NCBI GenBank assembly: GCA_963828385.1
Contig: CAWHEF010000002.1
Span: forward strand, 124,001 to 188,000
Direction: 5' to 3'
From: Bog-756 sp963828385
GTDB lineage: Bacteria > Actinomycetota > Acidimicrobiia > Acidimicrobiales > RAAP-2
DNA: 64,000 nucleotides
A model generated the notes under the pieces. That model had not been told where the DNA came from and did not search any database. It saw nothing but the letters and a program-made list of their open reading frames with translations. The position numbers were made by a program, and so were the translations under genes. Below, piece by piece: positions 45,009-53,167 of this stretch; positions within the stretch are counted from its first letter, which is position 1; each line of letters opens with the position of its first letter.

Positions 45009-46358
45009 GTGCAGATCACGATCATCGGTGGCGGCAGCTACCAGTGGACACCGGAGCTCCTAGCCGACCTCCTGACCACCCCGTCGCTCAACGGCGCCCG
45101 CATCGTGCTGGAGGACATCGACCCCGAGCCCTTGGAGAAGATGGAGGCGCTCGCCAAGCTGGTCGACCGTGAGGTCGGGGCCGGCACGACGATCACCGCC
45201 ACCACCGATCAACGCCGGGCCCTCGAAGGTTCCGACTTCGTGATCGTGACCATCTCGACCGGTGGTTTCGACTCGATGGCCGTCGATCTCGACGTCCCTG
45301 CGCGGCACGGGATCCGCCAATCCGTGGGCGACACCGTCGGGCCCGGCGGCATCAACCGCGCCCTTCGAAACATCCCCGTCCTTGTCGGCGTAGCCAAGGA
45401 CATGGAGGACCTGTGCCCGGACGCGTGGATGCTCAACATCACCAATCCGATGACGTGTCTCACCCGCGCCGTGTGCCGCGAGTCGAGCGTCAAGACCGTC
45501 GGACTGTGCCATGAGGTCGGCAACTGGGTCATCGACTTCGCCATCGCCCTCGGCAAGCCGGTAGAGGCGGTGCGTCCCACCGTCGCCGGTGTCAATCACC
45601 TCCCCGTCGTCACCGAGCTCGATGTCGAAGGCCAGGACGGGCTGGAGATCCTCCGGTCATGGGTGGAGGAGGCGGGTGGGCTGGCGGCGCTGGCCCCATC
45701 CCCGGACCGTCCGGAGCCAGAGCCGTTCTCCCACCTCGACTTCGTGAGGCGCCACGTGTTGAAGCTCACGCTCCTCGATCGGTTCGGGACGTTCCCAGCC
45801 GCCGGCGACCGCCACATCGCCGAATTCGTCCCATGGGCGCTGACGGATGGGTCGGGCTGGGGCGCCGCCTACAACGTCGAGCTCACGTCGATCGCCCAGC
45901 GCCGGAAGCACCAGGACTCCTACGTGGCCGACGTGGACGCCTGGTTGGCGGGCACGAAGGAGCTCCAGACGTGGTTCTCGGGCGAGCTCCCGGCACCGGT
46001 CGTCGATTCGCTGGTGACCGGAGACGAGCGCCACCTCCCGGTCAACATCCCCAATGCCGGACAGGTCCCCGACGTGCCATCCGGTTCCGTCGTCGAGTCG
46101 ATCTGCGTCGTCGACGGGACCGGGATCAAAGGACGCGACATCGCCCCGCTGGCGTCTCCCTTCGACGAGCTGGTCCGCCGCCATTCGGCGGTGCAGGAGA
46201 TGACTGTGTCCGCTGCCCTCGACGGGGACCGCCGCCTCGTCGAGGCCGCGTTTCTCCTCGACCCGCTGGCCGGGCGGGGTGATCTCCTCGACACCGAAGA
46301 GATGGTCGACGAGCTGCTGGCGGACACCGCGTCGTGGCTGCCGCAGTTCGCCCTCTGA
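45009..46358 (+). CDS. GH4-family NAD+/Mn2+-dependent glycosidase
   Basis: A 449-residue enzyme of the family that cleaves alpha or beta (phospho)glycosides through a 3-keto intermediate. The N-terminal Rossmann MQITIIGGGSYQWTPELLADLL, MLNITNPMTCLTRAVC, GLCHEVGNWV with the family's C-H-E metal/catalytic site, and GVNHLPVVTELDV are seen. Specificity (6-phospho-glucosidase, alpha-glucosidase, alpha-galacturonidase) cannot be set from motifs; no PTS genes are nearby, so a non-phosphorylated substrate is likelier. First gene of the GH4-dehydrogenase-aldolase-kinase-racemase run. Confidence 0.88.
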   Translation: MQITIIGGGSYQWTPELLADLLTTPSLNGARIVLEDIDPEPLEKMEALAKLVDREVGAGTTITATTDQRRALEGSDFVIVTISTGGFDSMAVDLDVPARHGIRQSVGDTVGPGGINRALRNIPVLVGVAKDMEDLCPDAWMLNITNPMTCLTRAVCRESSVKTVGLCHEVGNWVIDFAIALGKPVEAVRPTVAGVNHLPVVTELDVEGQDGLEILRSWVEEAGGLAALAPSPDRPEPEPFSHLDFVRRHVLKLTLLDRFGTFPAAGDRHIAEFVPWALTDGSGWGAAYNVELTSIAQRRKHQDSYVADVDAWLAGTKELQTWFSGELPAPVVDSLVTGDERHLPVNIPNAGQVPDVPSGSVVESICVVDGTGIKGRDIAPLASPFDELVRRHSAVQEMTVSAALDGDRRLVEAAFLLDPLAGRGDLLDTEEMVDELLADTASWLPQFAL

Positions 46359-46388
46359 GGAGCGCCCGGACGTGCGGTCGGTGCCGCA

Positions 46389-46440
46389 CAGGCAGTCCGG
46401 GCAGGCAGTCCGGACAGGCGGTCAGGACAGGTAAAGGAGA
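46389..46440 (+). repeat. 13-bp tandem repeat in the GH4-dehydrogenase spacer
   Basis: Four units starting CAGGCAGTCCGGG, CAGGCAGTCCGGA, CAGGCGGTCAGGA and CAGGTAAAGGAGA lie head to tail. The last diverged unit supplies the AAAGGAG ribosome site of the next gene. Copy changes would alter the 5' region but not the SD. Confidence 0.75.
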
Positions 46441-46445
46441 GCGTG

Positions 46446-47333
46446 ATGCAGCTCGGTTTCATCGGTCTCGGCGCCATGGGTCTGCCGATGGCCCGCCACC
46501 TCCTCGAGGCCGGCCACGGGGTGACCGTCGCCTCCCGCAGCCCAGGCCCCGTCGAACAGGCGGTGGCACTCGGGGCCACGGCCGGCGACGGCCCCCGTCA
46601 GGTCGCCGAGCGGGCGACCGTCGTCGTGCTCTGCGTCCCGAGCTCACCTCAGGTGGCAGAGGTGGTCGAGTCCATGTTGCCGGCACTCGGCCGCGGCAAG
46701 ATCGTGGTGGACTGCTCGACCATCGATCCCGACGTGGCCCGGCTCCAACACGACCGGGTGGGGGACACCGGCGCCGGCTTCCTGGACGCCCCGGTCTCGG
46801 GAGGGACGGCAGGCGCCGAGGCCGGGACGCTCACGCTGATGGTCGGGGGTGCCGAGGCCACGCTCGACGCGGCACGGCCGGCGCTCGAGCCCTTCGCTGC
46901 CCGGATCGTCCACGTCGGAGGGCCGGGGATGGGCCAGGTGGTCAAGCTCTGCAACAACCTCGTCTACGCCGCCCAGATGCAGGCCACCGCCGAAGCCACC
47001 GCTCTCGCCCGGAGATCGGGGGTGGACACGGCGAAGCTGTTCGAGGTGCTGGTGCACGCCACCGGTGACTGCACCGCGGTCCGCACCCGGCTCCCGGTGG
47101 CGGGTGTGGTGCCCGACAGCCCGGCGTCCACCGGCTGGAGGCCGGGCTTCATGACCGACCTGATGGCGAAGGACCTCGACCTGGCCCTCTCCTACGGGGC
47201 GAGCGCAGGCGTGCCCCTCCCGGGGACCGCCGCCGCCCGTCAGACGCTGACGGCGGCGTCGAGTGCAGGCTACGGCAGAGAGGACTTCTCGTCGGTGGCC
47301 AAGGTGATGTTCGCCCTTTCCGGACTGGGATGA
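46446..47333 (+). CDS. beta-hydroxyacid dehydrogenase (3-hydroxyisobutyrate dehydrogenase family)
   Basis: A 295-residue NAD(P)-dependent enzyme. LGFIGLGAMGLPMARHLLEAGH is the dinucleotide fold, FLDAPVSGGTAGAEAGTLTLMVGG the substrate-binding signature and GQVVKLCNNLVYAAQMQATAEA holds the catalytic Lys. NDFSS-like motifs end in AKDLDLALSYGASAGVPLP. Family members oxidise 3-hydroxyisobutyrate, tartronate semialdehyde (reverse), threonate or phosphogluconate-like acids. Position before an aldolase and kinase favours a sugar-acid step. It overlaps the aldolase gene by ATGA. Confidence 0.88.
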   Translation: MQLGFIGLGAMGLPMARHLLEAGHGVTVASRSPGPVEQAVALGATAGDGPRQVAERATVVVLCVPSSPQVAEVVESMLPALGRGKIVVDCSTIDPDVARLQHDRVGDTGAGFLDAPVSGGTAGAEAGTLTLMVGGAEATLDAARPALEPFAARIVHVGGPGMGQVVKLCNNLVYAAQMQATAEATALARRSGVDTAKLFEVLVHATGDCTAVRTRLPVAGVVPDSPASTGWRPGFMTDLMAKDLDLALSYGASAGVPLPGTAAARQTLTAASSAGYGREDFSSVAKVMFALSGLG

Positions 47334-48109
47334 CTCCGGGCTCCCGGTCACTTCCCGCCCCCTCCCTCATCCTGGCGGCCGACCACCGCGCCCGCGGGGT
47401 GATGACGATCGAGCGGCACGCTGACTACCTGTCCGCGCTGCGGGCGGCACTCCCCAGCTGTGACGGCATCCTGGCATCGGCGCAGCCCCTGGGTGAGCTG
47501 GCCCGGACGGGTGCGCTCGGTCCGGGGCAGCGGACCTACCTGTCCATCAACCGGACCGGTCTGGCCGGGGCCGCCTTCGAGCTCGACGACCGGCTGGTGG
47601 CCACGGTCGGGAGGGCGGCGAGGGACGGGTGGACGGGAGTGAAGCTCATGGCCCGCATCGACTACGGCGACGAACGCGGCGCCGGTGCGCTCGAGCTGCT
47701 CGGCCGCGTGCTCGAAGAGTCCGAGGAGGCCGGGCTCGACGCCCTCATCGAACCGCTCCTGTGGCGGGACGGGAGGATGTCCCGGCGGACCGACGATATC
47801 GTGCTCGCCTCGGTGATCACCTCCGACATCGGGGCCCCGCTGCTCAAGGTCCCGGTTCCCGACGCTCCGGCGGGAAGGGCGCGAGCCGACGCCGTCGCCC
47901 GGGTGGTCGCCGCCGTCGGCGTCCCGGTGCTGTTCCTCGGTGGGCCGCGGCGCCAAGAGGACGAGGACGGGGACGCCCCGGTGCTCGCCGAGGCCCGGGA
48001 CGTCATGGAGGGGGGCGGTGCGGGTCTCGCCATCGGCCGGGCCGTCCTGCTCGATCCGGACCCGGCGGCCATGGCCGGGCGGCTCGCTCGGGTCGTGCAC
48101 GGGGGATGA
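47330..48109 (+). CDS. class I aldolase-like TIM-barrel protein
   Basis: A 259-residue protein of the DeoC/LacD-like aldolase group. LILAADHRARGVMTIERHADYL is the N-terminal strand, WTGVKLMARIDYGD carries a candidate Lys, APLLKVPVPDAPAGRARADAVARVV carries the second strand Lys (likely Schiff base), and VPVLFLGGPRRQ plus GGAGLAIGRAVLLDPDP form the phosphate-binding end. The substrate is probably the phosphorylated product of the adjacent kinase. ATGA overlaps on both sides imply strict co-translation. Confidence 0.72.
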   Translation: MTPGSRSLPAPSLILAADHRARGVMTIERHADYLSALRAALPSCDGILASAQPLGELARTGALGPGQRTYLSINRTGLAGAAFELDDRLVATVGRAARDGWTGVKLMARIDYGDERGAGALELLGRVLEESEEAGLDALIEPLLWRDGRMSRRTDDIVLASVITSDIGAPLLKVPVPDAPAGRARADAVARVVAAVGVPVLFLGGPRRQEDEDGDAPVLAEARDVMEGGGAGLAIGRAVLLDPDPAAMAGRLARVVHGG

Positions 48110-49620
48110 TCCTCACCCTCGACTTCGGCACCAGCGTGACCAAAGCGGGGCTGTGGAGCGAGGACGGACTCGAGGGGCTGTGCGGGTCGGCCGTCGGGAC
48201 CTCGCATCCGGCGCCGCGATGGGTCGAGCAGGACCCCGACGACTGGTTGACCTCGACGGTCGACGCCTGCCGCCTGCTCGGCGAGCGATGGGGGGGCCGG
48301 CACCGCTCGGTCGACGCCATCGGGCTCACCGGCGCTCGCCAGACCCTGGCCCTGTTCGATGCGGACGGATCTGCGCTCGGCCCGGCCATCGTCTGGTCGG
48401 ATCACCGCGCGTTCGCCGAGGCGAAGGCTTTCGCCGACGCATCCGCTGGGTCGCCGGCGGCATCGCCGCCCAGGATCGACGGAGGGTCGGTGGCCGCCAA
48501 GCTCGAGTGGGTCCGCCGCCACCGCCCAGAACCGCTCGGGCGCGCCGCCTGGGTCCTCGGTCCCCGTGACAGGGTGGCGTGGTGGCTCACCGGAGTCGTC
48601 GCCACCGACCGCACCATGGCCTCGGCGACCGGCCTCTACGACGCCGGCGCCGCCCTGATCGCCGAACGGGCCCGAATCCCGCCGGCCCTGTTGCCTCCCG
48701 TGGTCGAGCCGGACTCCGTGCTCGGGCACCTGACCCCCGAGAGCGCCGATGTCCTGGGCGTCGTGGCCGGCACCCCGGTCGTCATCGGTGCCGGCGACCG
48801 TGCCTGCGAGGTGGTGGGCACGGGGGCTACCACCTCCTCCCCCATGGTCAGCTGGGGAACGACCGCCAACGTGTCCCGGCCGATCGCCCACCTGAGCGCG
48901 GTCCCACCCAACCTGGTGGTGTCGATGGCGGCCCGTGACGGATGGCTGCTCGAAGGCGGCCTGTCAGCGGCGGCGTCCCTTCTGGTCTGGCTCGGGAGCA
49001 TCACCGGCCGTCCACCGGCCGAGCTGGCCGAGCTCGCGGCCACGAGTCCCCCCGGCGCTCGCGGAGCGACGGCGGCGCCGTGGCTGGACGGAGCCCGGGC
49101 TCCGTGGTGGCGGGGCAGCGCCGGGGCGGCGTTCGTCGGGCTGTCGTCGATCCACGGGCCGGCCGACCTCGTCCGGGCAGTCTTCGAGTCGGTGGCCTTC
49201 GACATCGCCCGCTGTCTCGAGCTCATGGCAGGTGCGGATCCCGATGCCCCCGGACCGCCGGCGCCGCGGATGACCGAGCTGCCGATGACCGAGCTGGAGC
49301 TCGGTGGCTCAGGGGCGGCGCTGCCCGTCTGGCGCGACGTGCTCGGCGGGGTCACCGGGCTGCCGCTCTGCAGGCGACGCTCGGGCCAGGCCGCCTCGAC
49401 CGGGGCCGCCCTCTTGGCCGCATCCGGCGTCGGGATCGACTGGGAGCTCGAACGGCTCGACCCGGTCGTCACCGTGGTGGAGCCCGACGCCGGGCTGGTG
49501 GACGCGTATGCGGACCTGCGCCCCGCCGCCGACGCCGTGGCCGCCGCCGTCGTCGATCTTGCGGGGTCGCCGAGCCCCGGCGGGGACACGGCCCTCCCCG
49601 GGGGTGCGGAGGACCGGTGA
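48106..49620 (+). CDS. FGGY-family carbohydrate kinase, substrate unknown
   Basis: A 504-residue ATP-dependent sugar kinase. LTLDFGTSVTKAGLWSEDG is the phosphate-1 loop, VDAIGLTGARQTLALFDADG and AIVWSDHRA resemble xylulo/glycerokinases, VIGAGDRACEVVGTGAT includes the catalytic-base Asp, and ELELGGSGAALPVWRDVLGG the adenosine site. It differs clearly from the XylB at 9480 and so has another substrate. It starts at ATG 48106 inside the aldolase stop and ends overlapping the LarA-like gene, forming part of a four-gene coupled block. Confidence 0.88.
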   Translation: MILTLDFGTSVTKAGLWSEDGLEGLCGSAVGTSHPAPRWVEQDPDDWLTSTVDACRLLGERWGGRHRSVDAIGLTGARQTLALFDADGSALGPAIVWSDHRAFAEAKAFADASAGSPAASPPRIDGGSVAAKLEWVRRHRPEPLGRAAWVLGPRDRVAWWLTGVVATDRTMASATGLYDAGAALIAERARIPPALLPPVVEPDSVLGHLTPESADVLGVVAGTPVVIGAGDRACEVVGTGATTSSPMVSWGTTANVSRPIAHLSAVPPNLVVSMAARDGWLLEGGLSAAASLLVWLGSITGRPPAELAELAATSPPGARGATAAPWLDGARAPWWRGSAGAAFVGLSSIHGPADLVRAVFESVAFDIARCLELMAGADPDAPGPPAPRMTELPMTELELGGSGAALPVWRDVLGGVTGLPLCRRRSGQAASTGAALLAASGVGIDWELERLDPVVTVVEPDAGLVDAYADLRPAADAVAAAVVDLAGSPSPGGDTALPGGAEDR

Positions 49621-50921
49621 TGCGGGTCGCATTGGACTATGGCGTCTCCGGCCTCACCGTCGACGTGCCCGACCACGCCGTCGTCGTCGAGCCCGAAGAG
49701 CCTCCGGCCCTCCCCGACGACGCGGCCGCGGTCAGAGAGGCGCTCGCCCGTCCCGTCTCCGGCCCAGCTCTCGACGCCCTCGTCGCCGACCGGGTCCCGG
49801 CCGGCGGACGTGTGGTCCTGGTCTTCCCCGACCTCACCCGGCCCATGCCCAACACCACCGTCCTCCCTCCCGTGCTCGCCGCCCTCGCAGAGGCCGGGGT
49901 GGGCCCCGGACAGGTGTCACTCCTCTGTGCCACCGGCACCCACCGGAGGGCCACCGAGGCGGAGATGACGGCCCTCGTCGGCGCCGACACCTTCGCCCGT
50001 TACGAGGTCTTGGACCATGTCGCCGACGGCGGCGACCATGTGCGGGTCGGTACGGTGGACGGCGCCCCCGTTCTGCTCGACCGCCGTTATGTCGAAGCCG
50101 ATCTCCGGGTCGTCACCGGCTTCGTCGAGCCGCACTTCTTCGCCGGATGGAGCGGGGGGCCCAAAGGGACCTGTCCGGGACTCGCCTCGACGGAGACCAT
50201 CCTCGAGGCGCACAGCCCGGCCCGCATCGCCGACCCCGGGGCGACGTGGATGGTCACCGACGGGAATCCGGTCCACGAGTTCGTGTCCGCCGCCGCCGCC
50301 CTGTGCCCGGCCGACCTCTGTGTCGACGTCACCATCGACCGCAGCCGCCGTCTCACCGGCGTCTTTGCCGGGCCCGTCCCCGACGGCCACGCTCGAGCCT
50401 GCGCCTTCGCCGCATCATCGATCACCCGCCCGGTCGACGGGCGCTTCGAGGTGGTGCTCACGACCAACAGCGGGCACCCGCTCGACCGCAACCTGTACCA
50501 GGCGGTCAAAGGCATGGCCGCCGCAGAACGGGTGGTCGGCGAGGGTGGTGCCATCGTCATGGCCGCGGCGTGCGGCGACGGCATCCCAGAGGGCTCCGCC
50601 TTCGCCCGCCAGCTCAGGTCGGCGGAGAGCCGCGCCGCCCTCCGGGCACCCGGCCCCGAGGTCGACGGTTGGCAGGTCCAGGTGCTCGGGCGGGTCCTGG
50701 AGAGGGCCGAGGTCCACCTGTACTCGGAAGGGCTGGACGACGCCACCGTTCGGTCGTGCCACCTCGTGCCGGTGTCGGACGTCGGGGGAGCCGTCGGCCG
50801 GGCCCTCGCCGAGCGCGGCCCGGATGCCCGGCTCTGCGTGCTGCCCCGGGGCCCGCTGACCGTCGCCGTGCCCGATGCGCCGTCCGCCCACGCGTCTCGG
50901 CCCGGGATGACCCGGGCCTGA
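49620..50921 (+). CDS. LarA-family (nickel-pincer) racemase/epimerase
   Basis: A 433-residue LarA-like protein. VVLVFPDLTRPMPNTTVLP is the substrate-binding DxTRP segment, LLCATGTHRRATEAEM holds the His pair region, and EPHFFAGWSGGPKGTCPGLAS contains the His and the Lys that tethers the nickel-pincer nucleotide in LarA. NxGHPLDRNLYQAVKGM occurs later. Known LarA relatives racemise or epimerise alpha-hydroxy acids. LarB/C/E cofactor genes are not in the window. Placement after a sugar kinase suggests an aldonate-type substrate. TGATG couples it to the kinase. Confidence 0.86.
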   Translation: MRVALDYGVSGLTVDVPDHAVVVEPEEPPALPDDAAAVREALARPVSGPALDALVADRVPAGGRVVLVFPDLTRPMPNTTVLPPVLAALAEAGVGPGQVSLLCATGTHRRATEAEMTALVGADTFARYEVLDHVADGGDHVRVGTVDGAPVLLDRRYVEADLRVVTGFVEPHFFAGWSGGPKGTCPGLASTETILEAHSPARIADPGATWMVTDGNPVHEFVSAAAALCPADLCVDVTIDRSRRLTGVFAGPVPDGHARACAFAASSITRPVDGRFEVVLTTNSGHPLDRNLYQAVKGMAAAERVVGEGGAIVMAAACGDGIPEGSAFARQLRSAESRAALRAPGPEVDGWQVQVLGRVLERAEVHLYSEGLDDATVRSCHLVPVSDVGGAVGRALAERGPDARLCVLPRGPLTVAVPDAPSAHASRPGMTRA

Positions 50922-50936
50922 CGAGGGCGTCAGGGA

Positions 50937-50942
50937 TAGTGT
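50937..50942 (+). promoter_or_regulatory. -10-like element before the MFS-LivF gene
   Basis: TAGTGT fits TANNNT and ends 9 nt before ATG 50952, predicting a near-leaderless transcript for transporter B. Confidence 0.4.
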
Positions 50943-50951
50943 GAGCGGCGC

Positions 50952-53156
50952 ATGGTCGACCAGCCGCTGTTCGACTTCGCCGTTCCCGACGAGCTGCTCA
51001 AAGAGGTCGTCGGCAAGAGCCGCGACCCGGCCCTCGTCGCCGATCTCGACGTCATCCCCGGCACCGGCGAGGGGAAGCCCCCGGCCCTGGTCGGCATCCT
51101 CCGTCAGTACGGGTTCCTCCCCCTCGTATTGCTGACGGCGGCGGCCATCGTCCCCGACACGTTCGGTAACGGGATCTCGATCATCGGTTCGAACCTCGAA
51201 CGCTCGTTCCACATCCACGATGCCGCACTCGGTGCGGTGGTGTTCGTGGCGGCCGTCGCCCAGCTCCTGTGGGCCGTGCCGCTCGCCGTGTGGGCCGACC
51301 GCGGGAGCCGCAAGAAAGTGGCGGCCGTCGGGCTCATCGTGTTCGCCGTCTTCGCCCCGCTGATGGCTCTCGCCGGAAACGTCTGGGCGTTCACGTTCCT
51401 CTACTTGATCGCGTCGGTGGCGTTCAATCTGAGCGACACCGTCCACAACTCGTACCTGTCCGACGCGTATCCAACCGAGGGGAGGGGCAGGATCTTCAGC
51501 TGGCACAACATCTCCGATCCCATCTCGTTGACCGTAGGCATCCTCGTCTTCGGGCTCCTCGCCTCCATCGGCCACAACTGGCGATGGGCGATGCTCTTCG
51601 CCCTCATCGGGCTGCCCATCGGGCTCTCCCTGTTCAGGCTGCGGGAGCCCGACAAGGGCCAGAACGAGGCCAGTCACATCCTGCGGGCATCGGGAATGGA
51701 CATCCAGAGCCAGCAGCAGGAGGCACCCCGCGTCCTGCTCGGGTCGGCGGTCACCCGCCTGCTGCGCATCCGGTCCATCTACTTCGAGCTGGTGGCCGTC
51801 GCCATCCTCGGGTTCGCCGGCACCGGTGGCCCGCTGTTCGGGAGCCTGTACTTCACCAGGCGCTGGGCCCTCGACACCGCCCAGCGGAGCGAGGTGTACT
51901 CCATCATCGGCCTGGCCGCCTTCCTCGGCCTCCCTGTGGCCTATGTGCTCGGCGACCGGTACTTCCGCAAGGCCCCCCAGCGGCCTCTCGCCATCGCCGG
52001 CATCTGCATCACCGCCTATGGCGCGTTCTTCGTGATCTCGTTGTACATGCCCCACCTGTGGATGGTCGTTGCCCTCCAGTTCGTGGCTCAGGCGGCGGTG
52101 GCGCCGCTCGCCATCTGCATCTTCCTCACCCTCGCCGCCACCGCCCCGCCGGAGATGCGCACCATCTGCTTCGCCATGTTCGGCGTCTACTCGCTCGTGT
52201 TCGGCGGTTTTGCCGGCGCGGTGCTCCTCGGCGCGGTGAGCGACGCCGTGGGATACCTCCACGGCCCGACGGTGGCGCTCACGATCATCGGCCCGGTCTG
52301 CGCCGTCGGAGGCCTCCTGCTGCTCGTGGGATCGCGCTATGTGCGGCGCGACATCACCATGGTGATCGAGGACGTCCTCGAACGGCATGCCGAAGGTAAG
52401 CGGCGCCAATCGGGGAGGGACCTTCCCGCCCTCCAGGTCCACAATCTCGACTTCTACTACGGGTCCAATCAGGTGCTGTTCGACGTGAACGTCGAGATCG
52501 CCCAGGGCGAGATCGTCGGACTGCTCGGCACCAACGGCGCCGGGAAGTCGACGTTGCTGCGCGCCGTCGCCGGGCTCGACCATCCCCACCGGGGTGTCAT
52601 CCGCATCGACGGCATCGCCTCCACGTATCTCGAGCCCGAGCAGATCATCGGGATGGGGGTGGCGTTGCTGGTCGGGGGGAGGATGACGTTTCCGGGCATG
52701 ACGGTCCGGGACAATCTCAAGGTCGGGGCCTACACCCTGCGCGAGCACCGGACCCGGTCGAGGTCGGCGCTGGACGTCGCCGTCGAACGGTTCCCGGAGC
52801 TGGCCACCCGCCTCGACCAGCCGGCGGGCACCCTGTCGGGCGGCGAACAGCAGATGCTGGCGCTGGCCCGGGTGATGATGACAGAGCCGAAGCTGCTCCT
52901 CGTGGACGAGCTCGCCCTCGGCCTCGCCCCCAAGGCGGTCGACCGCCTCATGGGTATCGTGCGCGACATCAACCGGCTGGGAACCACCGTCCTGCTGGTC
53001 GAGCAGAGCGTGAACCGGACGATGTCCCTAGCCCCGCGGGCCATCTTCATCGAACGGGGCGAAGTCCGCTTCGACGGTCCGACCGCAGAGCTCGTCGAGC
53101 GCGGTGACCTGTTGCGCCCGGTCTTCCTCGGGGCCACGGTCACCGGGCTCGGGTAA
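50952..53156 (+). CDS. MFS permease fused to a LivF-type ABC ATPase (HAAT transporter B)
   Basis: A 734-residue hybrid. A cytoplasmic N-terminus of about 50 residues precedes about 12 membrane helices of MFS type (about 50-470). These include motif A-like AVWADRGSRKKVAAVG and LSDTVHNSYLSDAYPTEGRGRIF. Residues about 500-734 are a complete LivF ATPase: Walker A GTNGAGKST (526-534), signature LSGGEQQ (628-634), Walker B LLLVDEL (D652, E653) and VLLVEQSV. The preserved Walker residues argue for an active ATPase. It lies 12 bp before livHM, and a broken relative exists at 19841. Likely part of a HAAT importer, with the MFS moiety's role unknown. Confidence 0.92.
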   Translation: MVDQPLFDFAVPDELLKEVVGKSRDPALVADLDVIPGTGEGKPPALVGILRQYGFLPLVLLTAAAIVPDTFGNGISIIGSNLERSFHIHDAALGAVVFVAAVAQLLWAVPLAVWADRGSRKKVAAVGLIVFAVFAPLMALAGNVWAFTFLYLIASVAFNLSDTVHNSYLSDAYPTEGRGRIFSWHNISDPISLTVGILVFGLLASIGHNWRWAMLFALIGLPIGLSLFRLREPDKGQNEASHILRASGMDIQSQQQEAPRVLLGSAVTRLLRIRSIYFELVAVAILGFAGTGGPLFGSLYFTRRWALDTAQRSEVYSIIGLAAFLGLPVAYVLGDRYFRKAPQRPLAIAGICITAYGAFFVISLYMPHLWMVVALQFVAQAAVAPLAICIFLTLAATAPPEMRTICFAMFGVYSLVFGGFAGAVLLGAVSDAVGYLHGPTVALTIIGPVCAVGGLLLLVGSRYVRRDITMVIEDVLERHAEGKRRQSGRDLPALQVHNLDFYYGSNQVLFDVNVEIAQGEIVGLLGTNGAGKSTLLRAVAGLDHPHRGVIRIDGIASTYLEPEQIIGMGVALLVGGRMTFPGMTVRDNLKVGAYTLREHRTRSRSALDVAVERFPELATRLDQPAGTLSGGEQQMLALARVMMTEPKLLLVDELALGLAPKAVDRLMGIVRDINRLGTTVLLVEQSVNRTMSLAPRAIFIERGEVRFDGPTAELVERGDLLRPVFLGATVTGLG

Positions 53157-53167
53157 GGAGGATCGCC

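Noticed and set aside
46334..47068. Arg-rich ORF overlapping the dehydrogenase gene
   Set aside because: It is an alternate frame of a strongly conserved beta-hydroxyacid dehydrogenase.
50415..52748. 777-residue minus-strand ORF opposite larA and MFS-livF
   Set aside because: His/Glu/Asp/Arg-rich with no folds or motifs; a shadow of the coding strand.
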